Position numbers and translations under genes: made by a program. A stretch of 64,000 nucleotides of DNA from Bacteroidota bacterium (lineage in GTDB: Bacteria > Bacteroidota > Bacteroidia > UKL13-3). A model generated the notes under the pieces. That model was given only the letters and a program-made list of their open reading frames with translations, was not told the origin of the DNA and searched no databases. Below, piece by piece: positions 30,310-38,770 of this stretch. Every line of letters begins with the position of its first letter. The first letter of the stretch is position 1. The stretch is from assembly GCA_027487835.1 (NCBI GenBank), contig JAIYCU010000029.1, positions 62,001 to 126,000 of the forward strand, in the 5' to 3' direction.

Positions 30310-31572
30310 CCAAAAAGACACATATTCATTCTTGGGGTCGTAAGCTTGTGCTTGTTTAATTGGATTAAATTTACGGTCGCTGCGTGCATCATTGCCCACA
30401 CCTGCTTGATAGGCCCAATTGCCATAATTACTTGATGGATCATAGTCTAAGAGTTGGCTTTCGAACCAGGCTGCGCCCCAAAGCCAATTTATCTCAAGGT
30501 CTTTACATAAGTAACTGGCCACATTTTGCCTACCTCTGTTGCTCATAAAACCTGTTTGCAATAATTCCTGCATGTTGGCGTCTATAAAGGCCTGACCTGT
30601 TTCTCCTAAACGCCAACGTTCAAAGGTTTCTTTGTCGTTTTTCCATGTAAAGCGTTTTGCTTGCAAGCCTTTTATTTGAAATAAACTGGCACCGTGTTTT
30701 ACCAAAATCCATTTAAAATAATCTCGCCAAAGTAATTCATAAATCAACCAATAAGTGCTGTCATTGCTTTTTACTAATCGTTCATATTCTTTTACTTCTG
30801 AATAAACTTTTCTTACGCTAATACAACCTAAGGCAAGATAGGGCGAAAGCTTGCTACTGTAGTCTTTTCCTATGAGTCCGTTGCGTGTTTCTTTATACCT
30901 CTCAATGGAATTGCTTTCCCAAGTATAATGTCTAAGTCGGAGCAAGGCTTCTGCTTCACCTCCTTTAAATGAGAACCAATTAATTGGTTTCTGTATGATT
31001 GCTTTCGGTAATTGGTCATCTGCTATTTCATTCGGTATTCCTATTAATTTATTGGGTTTGGGTAAAGGGCGGGCGGGCACTAAACTTGGTTCAACCTTAT
31101 TTTTAAAAGTGGTAAAAAGAATAGGCAATTGTTCAATGGAAAATGGCATTTGTGCTAAGCTTGTTAATGTGCTATCCCAATAGGTACTTTTCTTAATCAC
31201 TAATTTTTTTATTTCGGTTTGAACCAAATTTGCCGTTGCCTCTTCTTCCGTTCCTGGTAATGCTTGCCAAAAAACTTCATCAATTTGAAGGGTTTTGCAA
31301 ACCTGCGGAATGGCTATATGAGCTGGTGTTTGGTAAATTAAAAGGTCTGAACCCAATCTTTGCATTTCTTTCTTTAAGTAGCTTAGCGATTCAAGTAGGA
31401 AGTTTAATCGCTGTGGCCCCGCATTATTAAAGCCTAAAGGATTAACTTGAAGTAATTTTGAATCAAAACAATAAATTCCTATTACAGCATATTTTTGGGT
31501 GGTGCACAAATGCAAAGCCTCGTGATCGCTGGTTCTAAGGTCGTTTCTAAACCAAATTAATTTGTTAGACAT
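30298..31572 (-). CDS. DASH-type cryptochrome / deoxyribodipyrimidine photolyase
   Basis: ORF 424 aa; LIWFRNDLRTSDHEAL, LLWRDYFKWILVKHG, MSNRGRQNVASYL, SNYGNWAYQAGVGNDARSDRKFNP (DASH-like C-terminal FAD region). Confidence 0.9.
   Translation of the reverse strand: MSNKLIWFRNDLRTSDHEALHLCTTQKYAVIGIYCFDSKLLQVNPLGFNNAGPQRLNFLLESLSYLKKEMQRLGSDLLIYQTPAHIAIPQVCKTLQIDEVFWQALPGTEEEATANLVQTEIKKLVIKKSTYWDSTLTSLAQMPFSIEQLPILFTTFKNKVEPSLVPARPLPKPNKLIGIPNEIADDQLPKAIIQKPINWFSFKGGEAEALLRLRHYTWESNSIERYKETRNGLIGKDYSSKLSPYLALGCISVRKVYSEVKEYERLVKSNDSTYWLIYELLWRDYFKWILVKHGASLFQIKGLQAKRFTWKNDKETFERWRLGETGQAFIDANMQELLQTGFMSNRGRQNVASYLCKDLEINWLWGAAWFESQLLDYDPSSNYGNWAYQAGVGNDARSDRKFNPIKQAQAYDPKNEYVSFWLNQ
31216..31225 (+). 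repeat. dispersed motif GGTTTGAACC
   Basis: ttcGGTTTGAACCaaa in the photolyase gene. Confidence 0.9.
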
Positions 31573-31738
31573 TTAAATCAAACCTTGTGAAGTTCAAAAA
31601 GTTTAAAAAGACTTTTTAAAAAACACTAATAAATTGATATTCTTTAAAATGGAAATCCTACTTATTTGAATAAAATTGGGTCAATGGATAAAAGGTAAAT
31701 AAAATGAATGTTCTAGCTTTTACCTTGCACAACTATTC

Positions 31739-33526
31739 ATGAAATTAACAGAAGAGCAAATAGCCATTTTAGCCTCTAAGGGAAACATCAAGATTAATGC
31801 AGTTGCGGGTTCTGGTAAAACAACAATTGTTATAGAATACGCAAAAACACGCGAAGAGGGTAGCAGAATTTTGTATTTAGCATTTAATAAATCAGTGAAA
31901 ATTGAAGCCTCTAAAAGGTTTTTGGAAGAAGGCTTAAACAATGTGAAAGTAGAAACTGCGCATTCACTTGCCTATAAAAATATTGTATTTAACTACGGGT
32001 ATAAAGTGCGTGGGCAAGGTTATAAAACCAATGAGATTGTAGAAACATTAGGCCTAAAAGCGGTAGGTGAAAAGCATGCCGAGTATATGGTTGCCAATCA
32101 TATCAATAAATTTGTTGCTTATTTCTGTAATAGCAGCAAACAAAAGGTTCAGGAGTTAAATTATTTAGATACCATTAAAGAAGCAAAAGCAAGAGAATTT
32201 GTTGAGCGATTTTACGAGTACATTCTTTCCCAAACGCGCTTGTTTTTAAGTTTTATGAATAGTGGTGAAATTGAAATTACCCACGACTTTTACCTTAAAA
32301 AGTTTCAGCTATCTAACCCAGATTTACCATATGACTATATTTTGTTTGACGAGGGTCAGGATGCTTCAGCTGCCATGTTGGATATTTTCTTAAAGCAGAA
32401 AGCTTGTAAGGTAATTGTAGGCGATACCCATCAGCAAATATATGCTTGGCGTTACGCTATTAACTCTTTAGAACAAGTTGATTTTACAAATTATTACTTG
32501 TCAACTAGCTTTAGGTTTAGCCAAGAAATTGCAGATTTGGCGCTTACCGTGCTCGGTTTAAAACGGCATATAGGTAGGTTCAAACCGATACAAATAGAAG
32601 GCAAAGGAAATAGCAACGCCATTAAAACAAAAGCTATTTTAGCGCGTACCAATTTAGGGTTGTTATTAAAAGCCATTGAGTATATTACTGAAAGAGAAAA
32701 TGTGAAACATATTTACTTTGAAGGAAATATAAACTCTTATACCTATGCAGAGGATGGAGCCTCCTTGTATGATGTTTTACATTTGTACAATGATAGAAAA
32801 TCATCTATTAGAGATACCTTAATTAAAGGCATGAAAGACCTTGCCGATTTAGAAGATTACATTGAAAAAACAGAAGAGGTTCAATTAGGTATGATGGTGG
32901 AAATTGTTAAAGAGTACGGAAACAAGATTCCTGACATCATTAAAACCTTAAAAGAAAAACATGTTGCCAATGATGAAAAGCATAAGGCAGAAGTTATTTT
33001 TTCTACGGTGCATCGTTGCAAGGGAATGGAATATGATACGGTGCAATTGGTCAATGATTTTATTACAGAAGGGCAGGTGCATAAGATGCGTGAAGAACTC
33101 GACAAAGACGAAGTGGATGCCGCTAAAATAGTAGAAGAAATAAACTTACTTTATGTAGCTGTTACGCGCACGCGCAATAGTTTATATATTCCTAATGCCC
33201 TCATGCCTCCCACTGATGGGAAACTGGAGCACATTCATATCCTAAATGATTTACGCCCGGATGAGCAATTAGAAAAGAAGAAAGTAATAGGTTATCCTAA
33301 ACAGCCCTACATTAAAACTTCACTTGATTCAGTTTCTGAGACAAGCACTTCAAAATTGACACATAACAGTGCTGGCCGTCCATGGACACCAGAATTAGAT
33401 AATGCTTTAACCCAAATGTTTCAAGATGGTGTATCATTAAAAGACATGGAAAGGCATTTTGGAAGAACTAGAAGTTCCATTGGCTTTCGTATTAAAAAAT
33501 TGCAGTTGGAAGAATTGTATCGTTAA
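31739..33526 (+). CDS. UvrD/Rep-type SF1 helicase with C-terminal Myb/SANT-like domain
   Basis: ORF 595 aa; Walker A INAVAGSGKTT, FDEGQDASAAM, GDTHQQIYAWR, TVHRCKGMEYDTV, LYVAVTRTRNSL; tail RPWTPELDNALTQMFQDGVSLKDMERHFGRTRSSIGFRIKKL. Confidence 0.9.
   Translation: MKLTEEQIAILASKGNIKINAVAGSGKTTIVIEYAKTREEGSRILYLAFNKSVKIEASKRFLEEGLNNVKVETAHSLAYKNIVFNYGYKVRGQGYKTNEIVETLGLKAVGEKHAEYMVANHINKFVAYFCNSSKQKVQELNYLDTIKEAKAREFVERFYEYILSQTRLFLSFMNSGEIEITHDFYLKKFQLSNPDLPYDYILFDEGQDASAAMLDIFLKQKACKVIVGDTHQQIYAWRYAINSLEQVDFTNYYLSTSFRFSQEIADLALTVLGLKRHIGRFKPIQIEGKGNSNAIKTKAILARTNLGLLLKAIEYITERENVKHIYFEGNINSYTYAEDGASLYDVLHLYNDRKSSIRDTLIKGMKDLADLEDYIEKTEEVQLGMMVEIVKEYGNKIPDIIKTLKEKHVANDEKHKAEVIFSTVHRCKGMEYDTVQLVNDFITEGQVHKMREELDKDEVDAAKIVEEINLLYVAVTRTRNSLYIPNALMPPTDGKLEHIHILNDLRPDEQLEKKKVIGYPKQPYIKTSLDSVSETSTSKLTHNSAGRPWTPELDNALTQMFQDGVSLKDMERHFGRTRSSIGFRIKKLQLEELYR
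32577..32586 (-). repeat. dispersed motif GGTTTGAACC
   Basis: taGGTTCAAACCgat in the helicase gene. Confidence 0.9.
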
Positions 33527-33540
33527 CTTATCTTACCTTA

Positions 33541-34641
33541 ATGAAATTAAAAGTATTCGTCATTTTTGTGTTCAGTCTAACTTTATCCTCTTGCCAATTA
33601 GGTAGGTTTATCTTTTATAATTTTGCTGATGTAAAAGATCATAAGAAGTTTGCTTATAGAACCATTTTAAATGACTCTGTAAAATTTAAATTCCCAGAAG
33701 CAATTAATGGCAGGTATCCGAAAATTTTAACTGGAAAAGACAACCGCGAGATTTCATTTGATGCTTATTTAAAAGACAATAGCACCCTTGCTTTTTTAAT
33801 TATCAAAAACGACACCTTGCAATATGAAAAATACTTTGCCGGTTATAACCAAGAAAGCATTGTGCCCTCTTTTTCTATGGCAAAATCAATTACCTCGCTC
33901 CTAATTGGAATAGCAATAGACGAGCACTTGATTCAGTCTGTTGATGAATCTATCACTGCATATATCCCAGAATTGAAAGATAAGGGCTTTGAGAAAGTAA
34001 GCATTCTTCATTTGTTACAAATGACTTCAGGCATTAAGTTTAACGAAAGTTATGTAAATCCTTTTGGAGATGCAGCCTCCTTTTATTATGGCACTGATTT
34101 GCGCAAGTTGATAAAAAAAATGAGGTTAAAAAACGAACCAGGAACCCAATTTGAATACGTAAGTGGCAATACGCAATTGTTAGGCCTAGTGTTGGAACGT
34201 GCCCTTAAAGGAAAATCGGTGAGCGCTTATTTGGAAGAGAAATTATGGCAACCTTTGGGCATGGAATATACAGCCACTTGGAGCATTGATAGGAAGAAAA
34301 ACGGTTTAGAGAAAACGTTTTGTTGCCTTAATGCCCGCGCCCGCGACTTTGCAAAAATTGGCAGATTGTGTCTTAACCAAGGCAGTTGGAATGGCAAACA
34401 AATTGTTTCTAAAGAGTGGATTTTGCAATCTACCAAAATTGATACCACTGCCGGTAGTGTTAATTATTATCAATACCAATGGTGGCTGCCCTCAGATAAA
34501 GGAGATTTTATGGCAGAAGGCATTTTAGGCCAGTTTGTTTATGTTAATCCTACAAAAAATCTCATCATCGTGCGCTTAGGTAAAAATGAAGGAAAGGCTA
34601 ATTGGTGGAATGTTTTCACTGGATTAGCGGCCGCTTATTAA
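33541..34641 (+). CDS. serine hydrolase (beta-lactamase/class C family), lipoprotein
   Basis: ORF 366 aa; lipobox LTLSSC; SMAKSITS (SxxK), YVSGNTQ (YxN-like). Confidence 0.85.
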   Translation: MKLKVFVIFVFSLTLSSCQLGRFIFYNFADVKDHKKFAYRTILNDSVKFKFPEAINGRYPKILTGKDNREISFDAYLKDNSTLAFLIIKNDTLQYEKYFAGYNQESIVPSFSMAKSITSLLIGIAIDEHLIQSVDESITAYIPELKDKGFEKVSILHLLQMTSGIKFNESYVNPFGDAASFYYGTDLRKLIKKMRLKNEPGTQFEYVSGNTQLLGLVLERALKGKSVSAYLEEKLWQPLGMEYTATWSIDRKKNGLEKTFCCLNARARDFAKIGRLCLNQGSWNGKQIVSKEWILQSTKIDTTAGSVNYYQYQWWLPSDKGDFMAEGILGQFVYVNPTKNLIIVRLGKNEGKANWWNVFTGLAAAY

Positions 34642-34659
34642 AAAAATATTTTCTTTTTG

Positions 34660-34673
34660 TCGGTTCGAACCGA
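34660..34673. repeat. perfect-palindrome form of dispersed motif, TCGGTTCGAACCGA (intergenic)
   Basis: 14-bp perfect palindrome just downstream of the serine hydrolase gene. Confidence 0.9.
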
Positions 34674-34753
34674 ACCTTTTTCAAATAAGTGTTTGGAGAC
34701 TTATTTTATTGAGTTGAAGTTGCTAATTACTGCGAAGGCAATAAGCATACAAA

Positions 34754-34805
34754 AACTCTTTTATTTTAGTCTGCTTCTTGCAAGAACAGATAAAATAAAA
34801 GAGTT
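34754..34805. other. long imperfect intergenic hairpin between convergent genes
   Basis: AACTCTTTTATTTTA-g-TCTG-c-TTCTT-GC-AAGAA-CAGA-TAAAATAAAAGAGTT; about 24 paired positions with two single-base bulges. Confidence 0.8.
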
Positions 34806-34829
34806 AAATAAAGCTAGAAATATTATATA

Positions 34830-35372
34830 CTACTTGTTTTCAACCGCTTTTTTAAGTAAATCTAAGCCTTGTTGATTGGTTTTTTCCATTTCTGTCTTGG
34901 CTCCAAAAAGCCACATGAAGAAGGTGTTGGGTAAACCAGATTCAACCTTAAAATCTTGTTTAACTTCAATGCCGTTATTTGTTTCAATGAAATAGTATTC
35001 AAAAGTTGGCTTGGCTACAAAAGGCTTTTGTATGTCGCACCTCATTCCGATAAATTTTAAGTCATCTATTATTATTATTTCCTGAAATCCTAAGTCTTTC
35101 CCATTGTTTCCATCCCAATGATATTGAGCACCAACAGTTCCGTCAACTCCAGTAACCTTGTATTTTTGATTTGGGTCTTGGGCAAAGAAGGGCGACCATT
35201 TAGGGAAGTTATTCAAGTATTTAACCATATCAAAAACTTCTTGTCTACTCCCATTAATAGTTACAGTTTTGATAATTTGAATGGTTTTTAAGCCATTAGA
35301 TTTATAAATTCCAAATCCTACGAATGCTATTAAAGCAAGTGCAATTATTCCAAAAATCATTTTCATATTCAT
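34830..35372 (-). CDS. SRPBCC-family protein with N-terminal TM
   Basis: ORF 180 aa; VTINGSRQEVFDMVKYLNNFPKWSPFFAQDP. Confidence 0.75.
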   Translation of the reverse strand: MNMKMIFGIIALALIAFVGFGIYKSNGLKTIQIIKTVTINGSRQEVFDMVKYLNNFPKWSPFFAQDPNQKYKVTGVDGTVGAQYHWDGNNGKDLGFQEIIIIDDLKFIGMRCDIQKPFVAKPTFEYYFIETNNGIEVKQDFKVESGLPNTFFMWLFGAKTEMEKTNQQGLDLLKKAVENK

Positions 35373-35402
35373 TTTAATTGTTAATTATATTTTATGTTAG
35401 AA

Positions 35403-35756
35403 TTACATTGGTTGAACGCTTCTTATTTCAACAGAGCCACCCATTAATAATATGGGACAGTTTTTGGCTATTTCTAGCGCATCCTCAATTGAACCCGCAA
35501 GCAAAACCATATTACCGGCAATTGCTTGTTTGTTTGCAATATGAATTCCTTCTTGGATAGACTTATCAGCAAAAATTTGTTTGCCTTCAAAGCCTAGTTG
35601 GTGCGTGCTGATTAGTTTTTCTTGAAAAGCAATGTGGCTTATAAAAGTGCCCCATTGTTGATGCATCTCGTTAATTTCTTCTTGAGTTGGTTGATAGTTA
35701 ATGCTAGGTTCGAAGCGAAATAATAGCATGAATTCTTTTGTTTGTGCCATGTTCAT
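35403..35756 (-). CDS. YciI family protein
   Basis: ORF 117 aa; EFMLLFRFEPSINYQPTQEEINEMHQQWGTFI. Confidence 0.8.
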   Translation of the reverse strand: MNMAQTKEFMLLFRFEPSINYQPTQEEINEMHQQWGTFISHIAFQEKLISTHQLGFEGKQIFADKSIQEGIHIANKQAIAGNMVLLAGSIEDALEIAKNCPILLMGGSVEIRSVQPM

Positions 35757-35831
35757 TTTGTTTTTGTTGTTTATGATGGCACAAATATTGGCTTCAATTA
35801 TTTATCAATTCTTGCCATAGGGCAAGAAATA

Positions 35832-36551
35832 CTAATCCTCATAATTTGCTTTTATTTTTTTGAAAATTATCCAATGCATAAATAAAATTGTAGGAGGAGC
35901 AAAAGCAGGAATAATGCAAAAAGGAAACATTGCCAATGAATCAACTCCCATATAGCCTTTATCAATTGATATTTTGGTAATTATATTAGCAGCAATTGCT
36001 GTAAAAAGTATATCAATGGAACCAAAAATATTCCAGTAAAAAGCTAGTTTTTTGGCATAGGTTTTTCTATTTATTATTGCTTTCGCTACAAAAATGCTAC
36101 TGATAGCTGTAATTATATCTCCAAATCCAGCTATTAATGCAAATGGTTTTGGTAGTGCATCGTATAATGCTAACAAAATAAAAAACACCCCAACTACCCT
36201 AAATAGATGAAGTTTAACCAAGCTTTCAAGCGTTGAACTATCAATAATTGCTTGGCATTTTTTAGTGTTTAATACAAATCCAAACAGTAAAAAACCATAT
36301 GGGAAGGTTGTGAGCAATAAAACCCTAGGAGGAAGCGAAACAACATTGAACCAACCACTTATACTTGCAATATAAATGTATGATAGGAATAAAATAAAAA
36401 ATAAGGTAATTGTATTAAAAACTGAAAGATTCAGGTGTCTTTTGGTTGCTTTTCGAATAAATAACAGAATTAATAGGAAGGGCAATGGAATTACCATAAG
36501 AAAGCATATTGAAACCCATGGTGGAATAGGATAATGTATTAAGGTGTTCAT
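35832..36551 (-). CDS. multi-pass membrane protein of unknown function
   Basis: ORF 239 aa with repeated hydrophobic segments; start overlaps the stop of the Crp/Fnr gene by 4 bp. Confidence 0.65.
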   Translation of the reverse strand: MNTLIHYPIPPWVSICFLMVIPLPFLLILLFIRKATKRHLNLSVFNTITLFFILFLSYIYIASISGWFNVVSLPPRVLLLTTFPYGFLLFGFVLNTKKCQAIIDSSTLESLVKLHLFRVVGVFFILLALYDALPKPFALIAGFGDIITAISSIFVAKAIINRKTYAKKLAFYWNIFGSIDILFTAIAANIITKISIDKGYMGVDSLAMFPFCIIPAFAPPTILFMHWIIFKKIKANYED

Positions 36552-37129
36552 TTTATATCTGAAATTTCTTTTCTAATTCTGCTTAAAGAGGTATCTGTAA
36601 TTCCTAAATAAGTTGCTATTTGTTTTAAAGGAACATTATGAACAATATCTGGTTTTGTTTTTATCAAACTTAAGTATCGCTCCTTTGCTGGGTCAGTAAT
36701 AATTGATACCGCATGGTTTTTTAATTCAAAGTAATTGTTTACTAACCTTGTTCTTCCTACTTCTCTAAAAGCTTCAATTTTGAAAAGTTTCATGAAATTT
36801 TCAAATGTTATTTTCCATGCAGCACATGGTGTAATGGCCTGAATGTTTTCCTTGCATTTTGTTTTTAAAAAATAGGCGTGCCAATCTATGATAATGTCTT
36901 TTGTACTAAAAAATTTGGTAGTTATGTCATTTCCTTCTAAATCTATAACGTAGGACCTTGCAAAACCACTTTCAAGAAAAAAATAATAATTGGCAGCATT
37001 TCCTTCAGTCATTAAGAATTCGTTTTTGGTAAAGTTTACTTTTTGATATTGCGCTAAAATGGTAGTTAAGTCATCTTTTTTGAAATTATGCTCATTGAAA
37101 ATAGTAGTTAAAAAATTATTTTCTTCCAT
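36548..37129 (-). CDS. Crp/Fnr family transcriptional regulator
   Basis: ORF 193 aa; cNMP-binding-like N-terminus (LMTEGNAANYYFFLESGFARSY) and C-terminal HTH (PLKQIATYLGITDTSLSRIRKEI). Confidence 0.88.
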   Translation of the reverse strand: MEENNFLTTIFNEHNFKKDDLTTILAQYQKVNFTKNEFLMTEGNAANYYFFLESGFARSYVIDLEGNDITTKFFSTKDIIIDWHAYFLKTKCKENIQAITPCAAWKITFENFMKLFKIEAFREVGRTRLVNNYFELKNHAVSIITDPAKERYLSLIKTKPDIVHNVPLKQIATYLGITDTSLSRIRKEISDIK

Positions 37130-37164
37130 AATATTTAGCTTTAATTAATGCTCAAATAACATAA

Positions 37165-37198
37165 AAAAAGAGGCTACTTTTTCAAACAGCCTCTTTTT
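37165..37198 (-). terminator. Rho-independent terminator of desaturase gene
   Basis: AAAAAGAGGCT / AGCCTCTTTTT stem-loop downstream of the minus-strand desaturase. Confidence 0.8.
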
Positions 37199-37247
37199 AC
37201 AATATAAATATTTTTAAATATTCGGGTTGGTTCAAAACCCAACTTTT

Positions 37248-38321
37248 CTAAGCTATGCCAACTTGCTTCAAATGCATTAAGTGAGATCTAATTGCCGAAA
37301 CTACAGTAGGAAACTCATTATAAGCAATGTTAAATTCTTTACAAGTTTGCTTTACAATTTTGTTTAATTGTGGGTAATGCACATGGCTAATTTTTGGAAA
37401 AAGATGATGCTCTACCTGAAAGTTCAATCCACCTAATAACCAGCTAACCGATTTGCTGCGGGTGGCAAAGTTAAAGGTAGTATTAATTTGATGAACGGCC
37501 CATTCTGTTTCTATTTTTGTGCTTTCGCCTTGTGTATCAATAAATGGAGCATCTTCTACCACATGTGCCAATTGAAAAACAATGGCTATGGTAATGCCGC
37601 AAATAAATACTGCAACAAAATACGCTATAATGGTATTTAATAACCCCGCAAAAAATATTGGCAATATTAAAAATACACCGATGTATCCAATTTTGGTTGC
37701 CCAAAAAGCAATATGCTCAGAGGTTTTGATTTTTCGAACAGGTGTAAATTCAGCAATTTTCCCACCAAAATACTTTTTAAAGTCGTTCATAAAAACCCAG
37801 AACAAATAGGTTAAGCCATATAACAAAACGCCATATACATGCTGAAAACGGTGAAACCAATACCTTGGCTGCGATTTATGTACCCTAATAAATGGTTTGA
37901 TGTCAATATCATCATCCATACCTTCAATATTGGTATAGGAGTGGTGGTTAATATTGTGTTTTTGTTTCCACATCATGCTTGAACCACCTAGCACATTTAA
38001 AGAATAACTCATTAAGTCGTTCACCCATTTCTTGCTGCTATAGCTTCCATGCGCGCCATCATGCATTACATTAAAACCTATTGCAGCCATGTCTAATCCC
38101 ATTACTGCCGCAATAAACAGACTAAGCCAGCCATTTTCAGGGGTGAAAAACACCAAAGTAATATAGCAAATTACCAGAATACTCAGCAAAATTGCAGTTT
38201 TAGAGTAAAGTTTGTAATTCCCTGTAGGTTGGATATTTTTTTCCTGAAAATACTGGTCAACGCGCGATTTCAAAGTATTGAAAAATTGTGCGTTGCTATT
38301 GTTGAATTTAATTTTTGCCAT
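37248..38321 (-). CDS. membrane fatty acid desaturase (acyl-CoA/linoleoyl-CoA desaturase-like)
   Basis: ORF 357 aa; His boxes HDGAHG, HNINHH, QVEHH. Confidence 0.9.
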   Translation of the reverse strand: MAKIKFNNSNAQFFNTLKSRVDQYFQEKNIQPTGNYKLYSKTAILLSILVICYITLVFFTPENGWLSLFIAAVMGLDMAAIGFNVMHDGAHGSYSSKKWVNDLMSYSLNVLGGSSMMWKQKHNINHHSYTNIEGMDDDIDIKPFIRVHKSQPRYWFHRFQHVYGVLLYGLTYLFWVFMNDFKKYFGGKIAEFTPVRKIKTSEHIAFWATKIGYIGVFLILPIFFAGLLNTIIAYFVAVFICGITIAIVFQLAHVVEDAPFIDTQGESTKIETEWAVHQINTTFNFATRSKSVSWLLGGLNFQVEHHLFPKISHVHYPQLNKIVKQTCKEFNIAYNEFPTVVSAIRSHLMHLKQVGIA

Positions 38322-38442
38322 CTAAGTTTTATTAAGAACCTTCGCAAGATATTGATAATCTATTAAACAAAAACTGATTCTAATCAAAGTTTACAATCAT
38401 GTGAAATGAACGCGCTTTTTTTCAGATATTTGAACCCAAGAC

Positions 38443-38733
38443 ATGAGATTTCAAGACGAACAAGAATTAAAAGACCTGATAAGCAGCTTTGTGAATCAGG
38501 GGGCATTAAAATCAAAACTGCTAGAAGCTCAGGTAATTGAGTCGTGGCCAACGTGGGTAGGCGAGCCAATTGCTAAATACACAGAGAAAGTGAGTATCTA
38601 TAAAGGCCAGCTCACCTTAAAGATAAGTTCGCCTGCCTTGCGTAATGAGCTTGGGTTTCAGCGTCAGCGCATTAAAGAGTTAGTAAACAAAGAGTTAAAC
38701 TGTGAATTTATCGAAGAAGTAATTATTCGCTAA
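38443..38733 (+). CDS. DUF721 / DciA-like protein
   Basis: ORF 96 aa; VIESWPTWVGEPIAKYTEKVSIYKGQLTLKISSPALRNELGFQRQRIKELVN. Confidence 0.8.
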   Translation: MRFQDEQELKDLISSFVNQGALKSKLLEAQVIESWPTWVGEPIAKYTEKVSIYKGQLTLKISSPALRNELGFQRQRIKELVNKELNCEFIEEVIIR

Positions 38734-38738
38734 GTTTC

Positions 38739-38748
38739 GGTTTGAACC
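38739..38748 (+). repeat. dispersed motif GGTTTGAACC (intergenic)
   Basis: ttcGGTTTGAACCtaaa between dciA-like and ftcD. Confidence 0.9.
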
Positions 38749-38770
38749 TAAATAAGACACACCATTTAAT

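Noticed and set aside
31573-31738. A/T-rich AAAAAGTTTAAAAAGACTTTTTAAAAAAC as a hairpin
   Set aside because: Low-complexity A/T sequence in a divergent promoter region; pairing is weak and ambiguous.
34660-34673. GGTTCGAACC resembles the tRNA T-arm/B-box (GGTTCGAATCC)
   Set aside because: No acceptor stem, D-arm or anticodon arm can be formed around any copy; most copies are inside well-supported protein genes.
37225-37247. GGGTTGGTTCAAAACCCAAC near the desaturase stop as another motif copy or terminator
   Set aside because: Contains an extra A relative to the motif (GGTTCAAAACC) and the clear terminator lies just upstream at 37165-37198; kept out of the exact-copy count.
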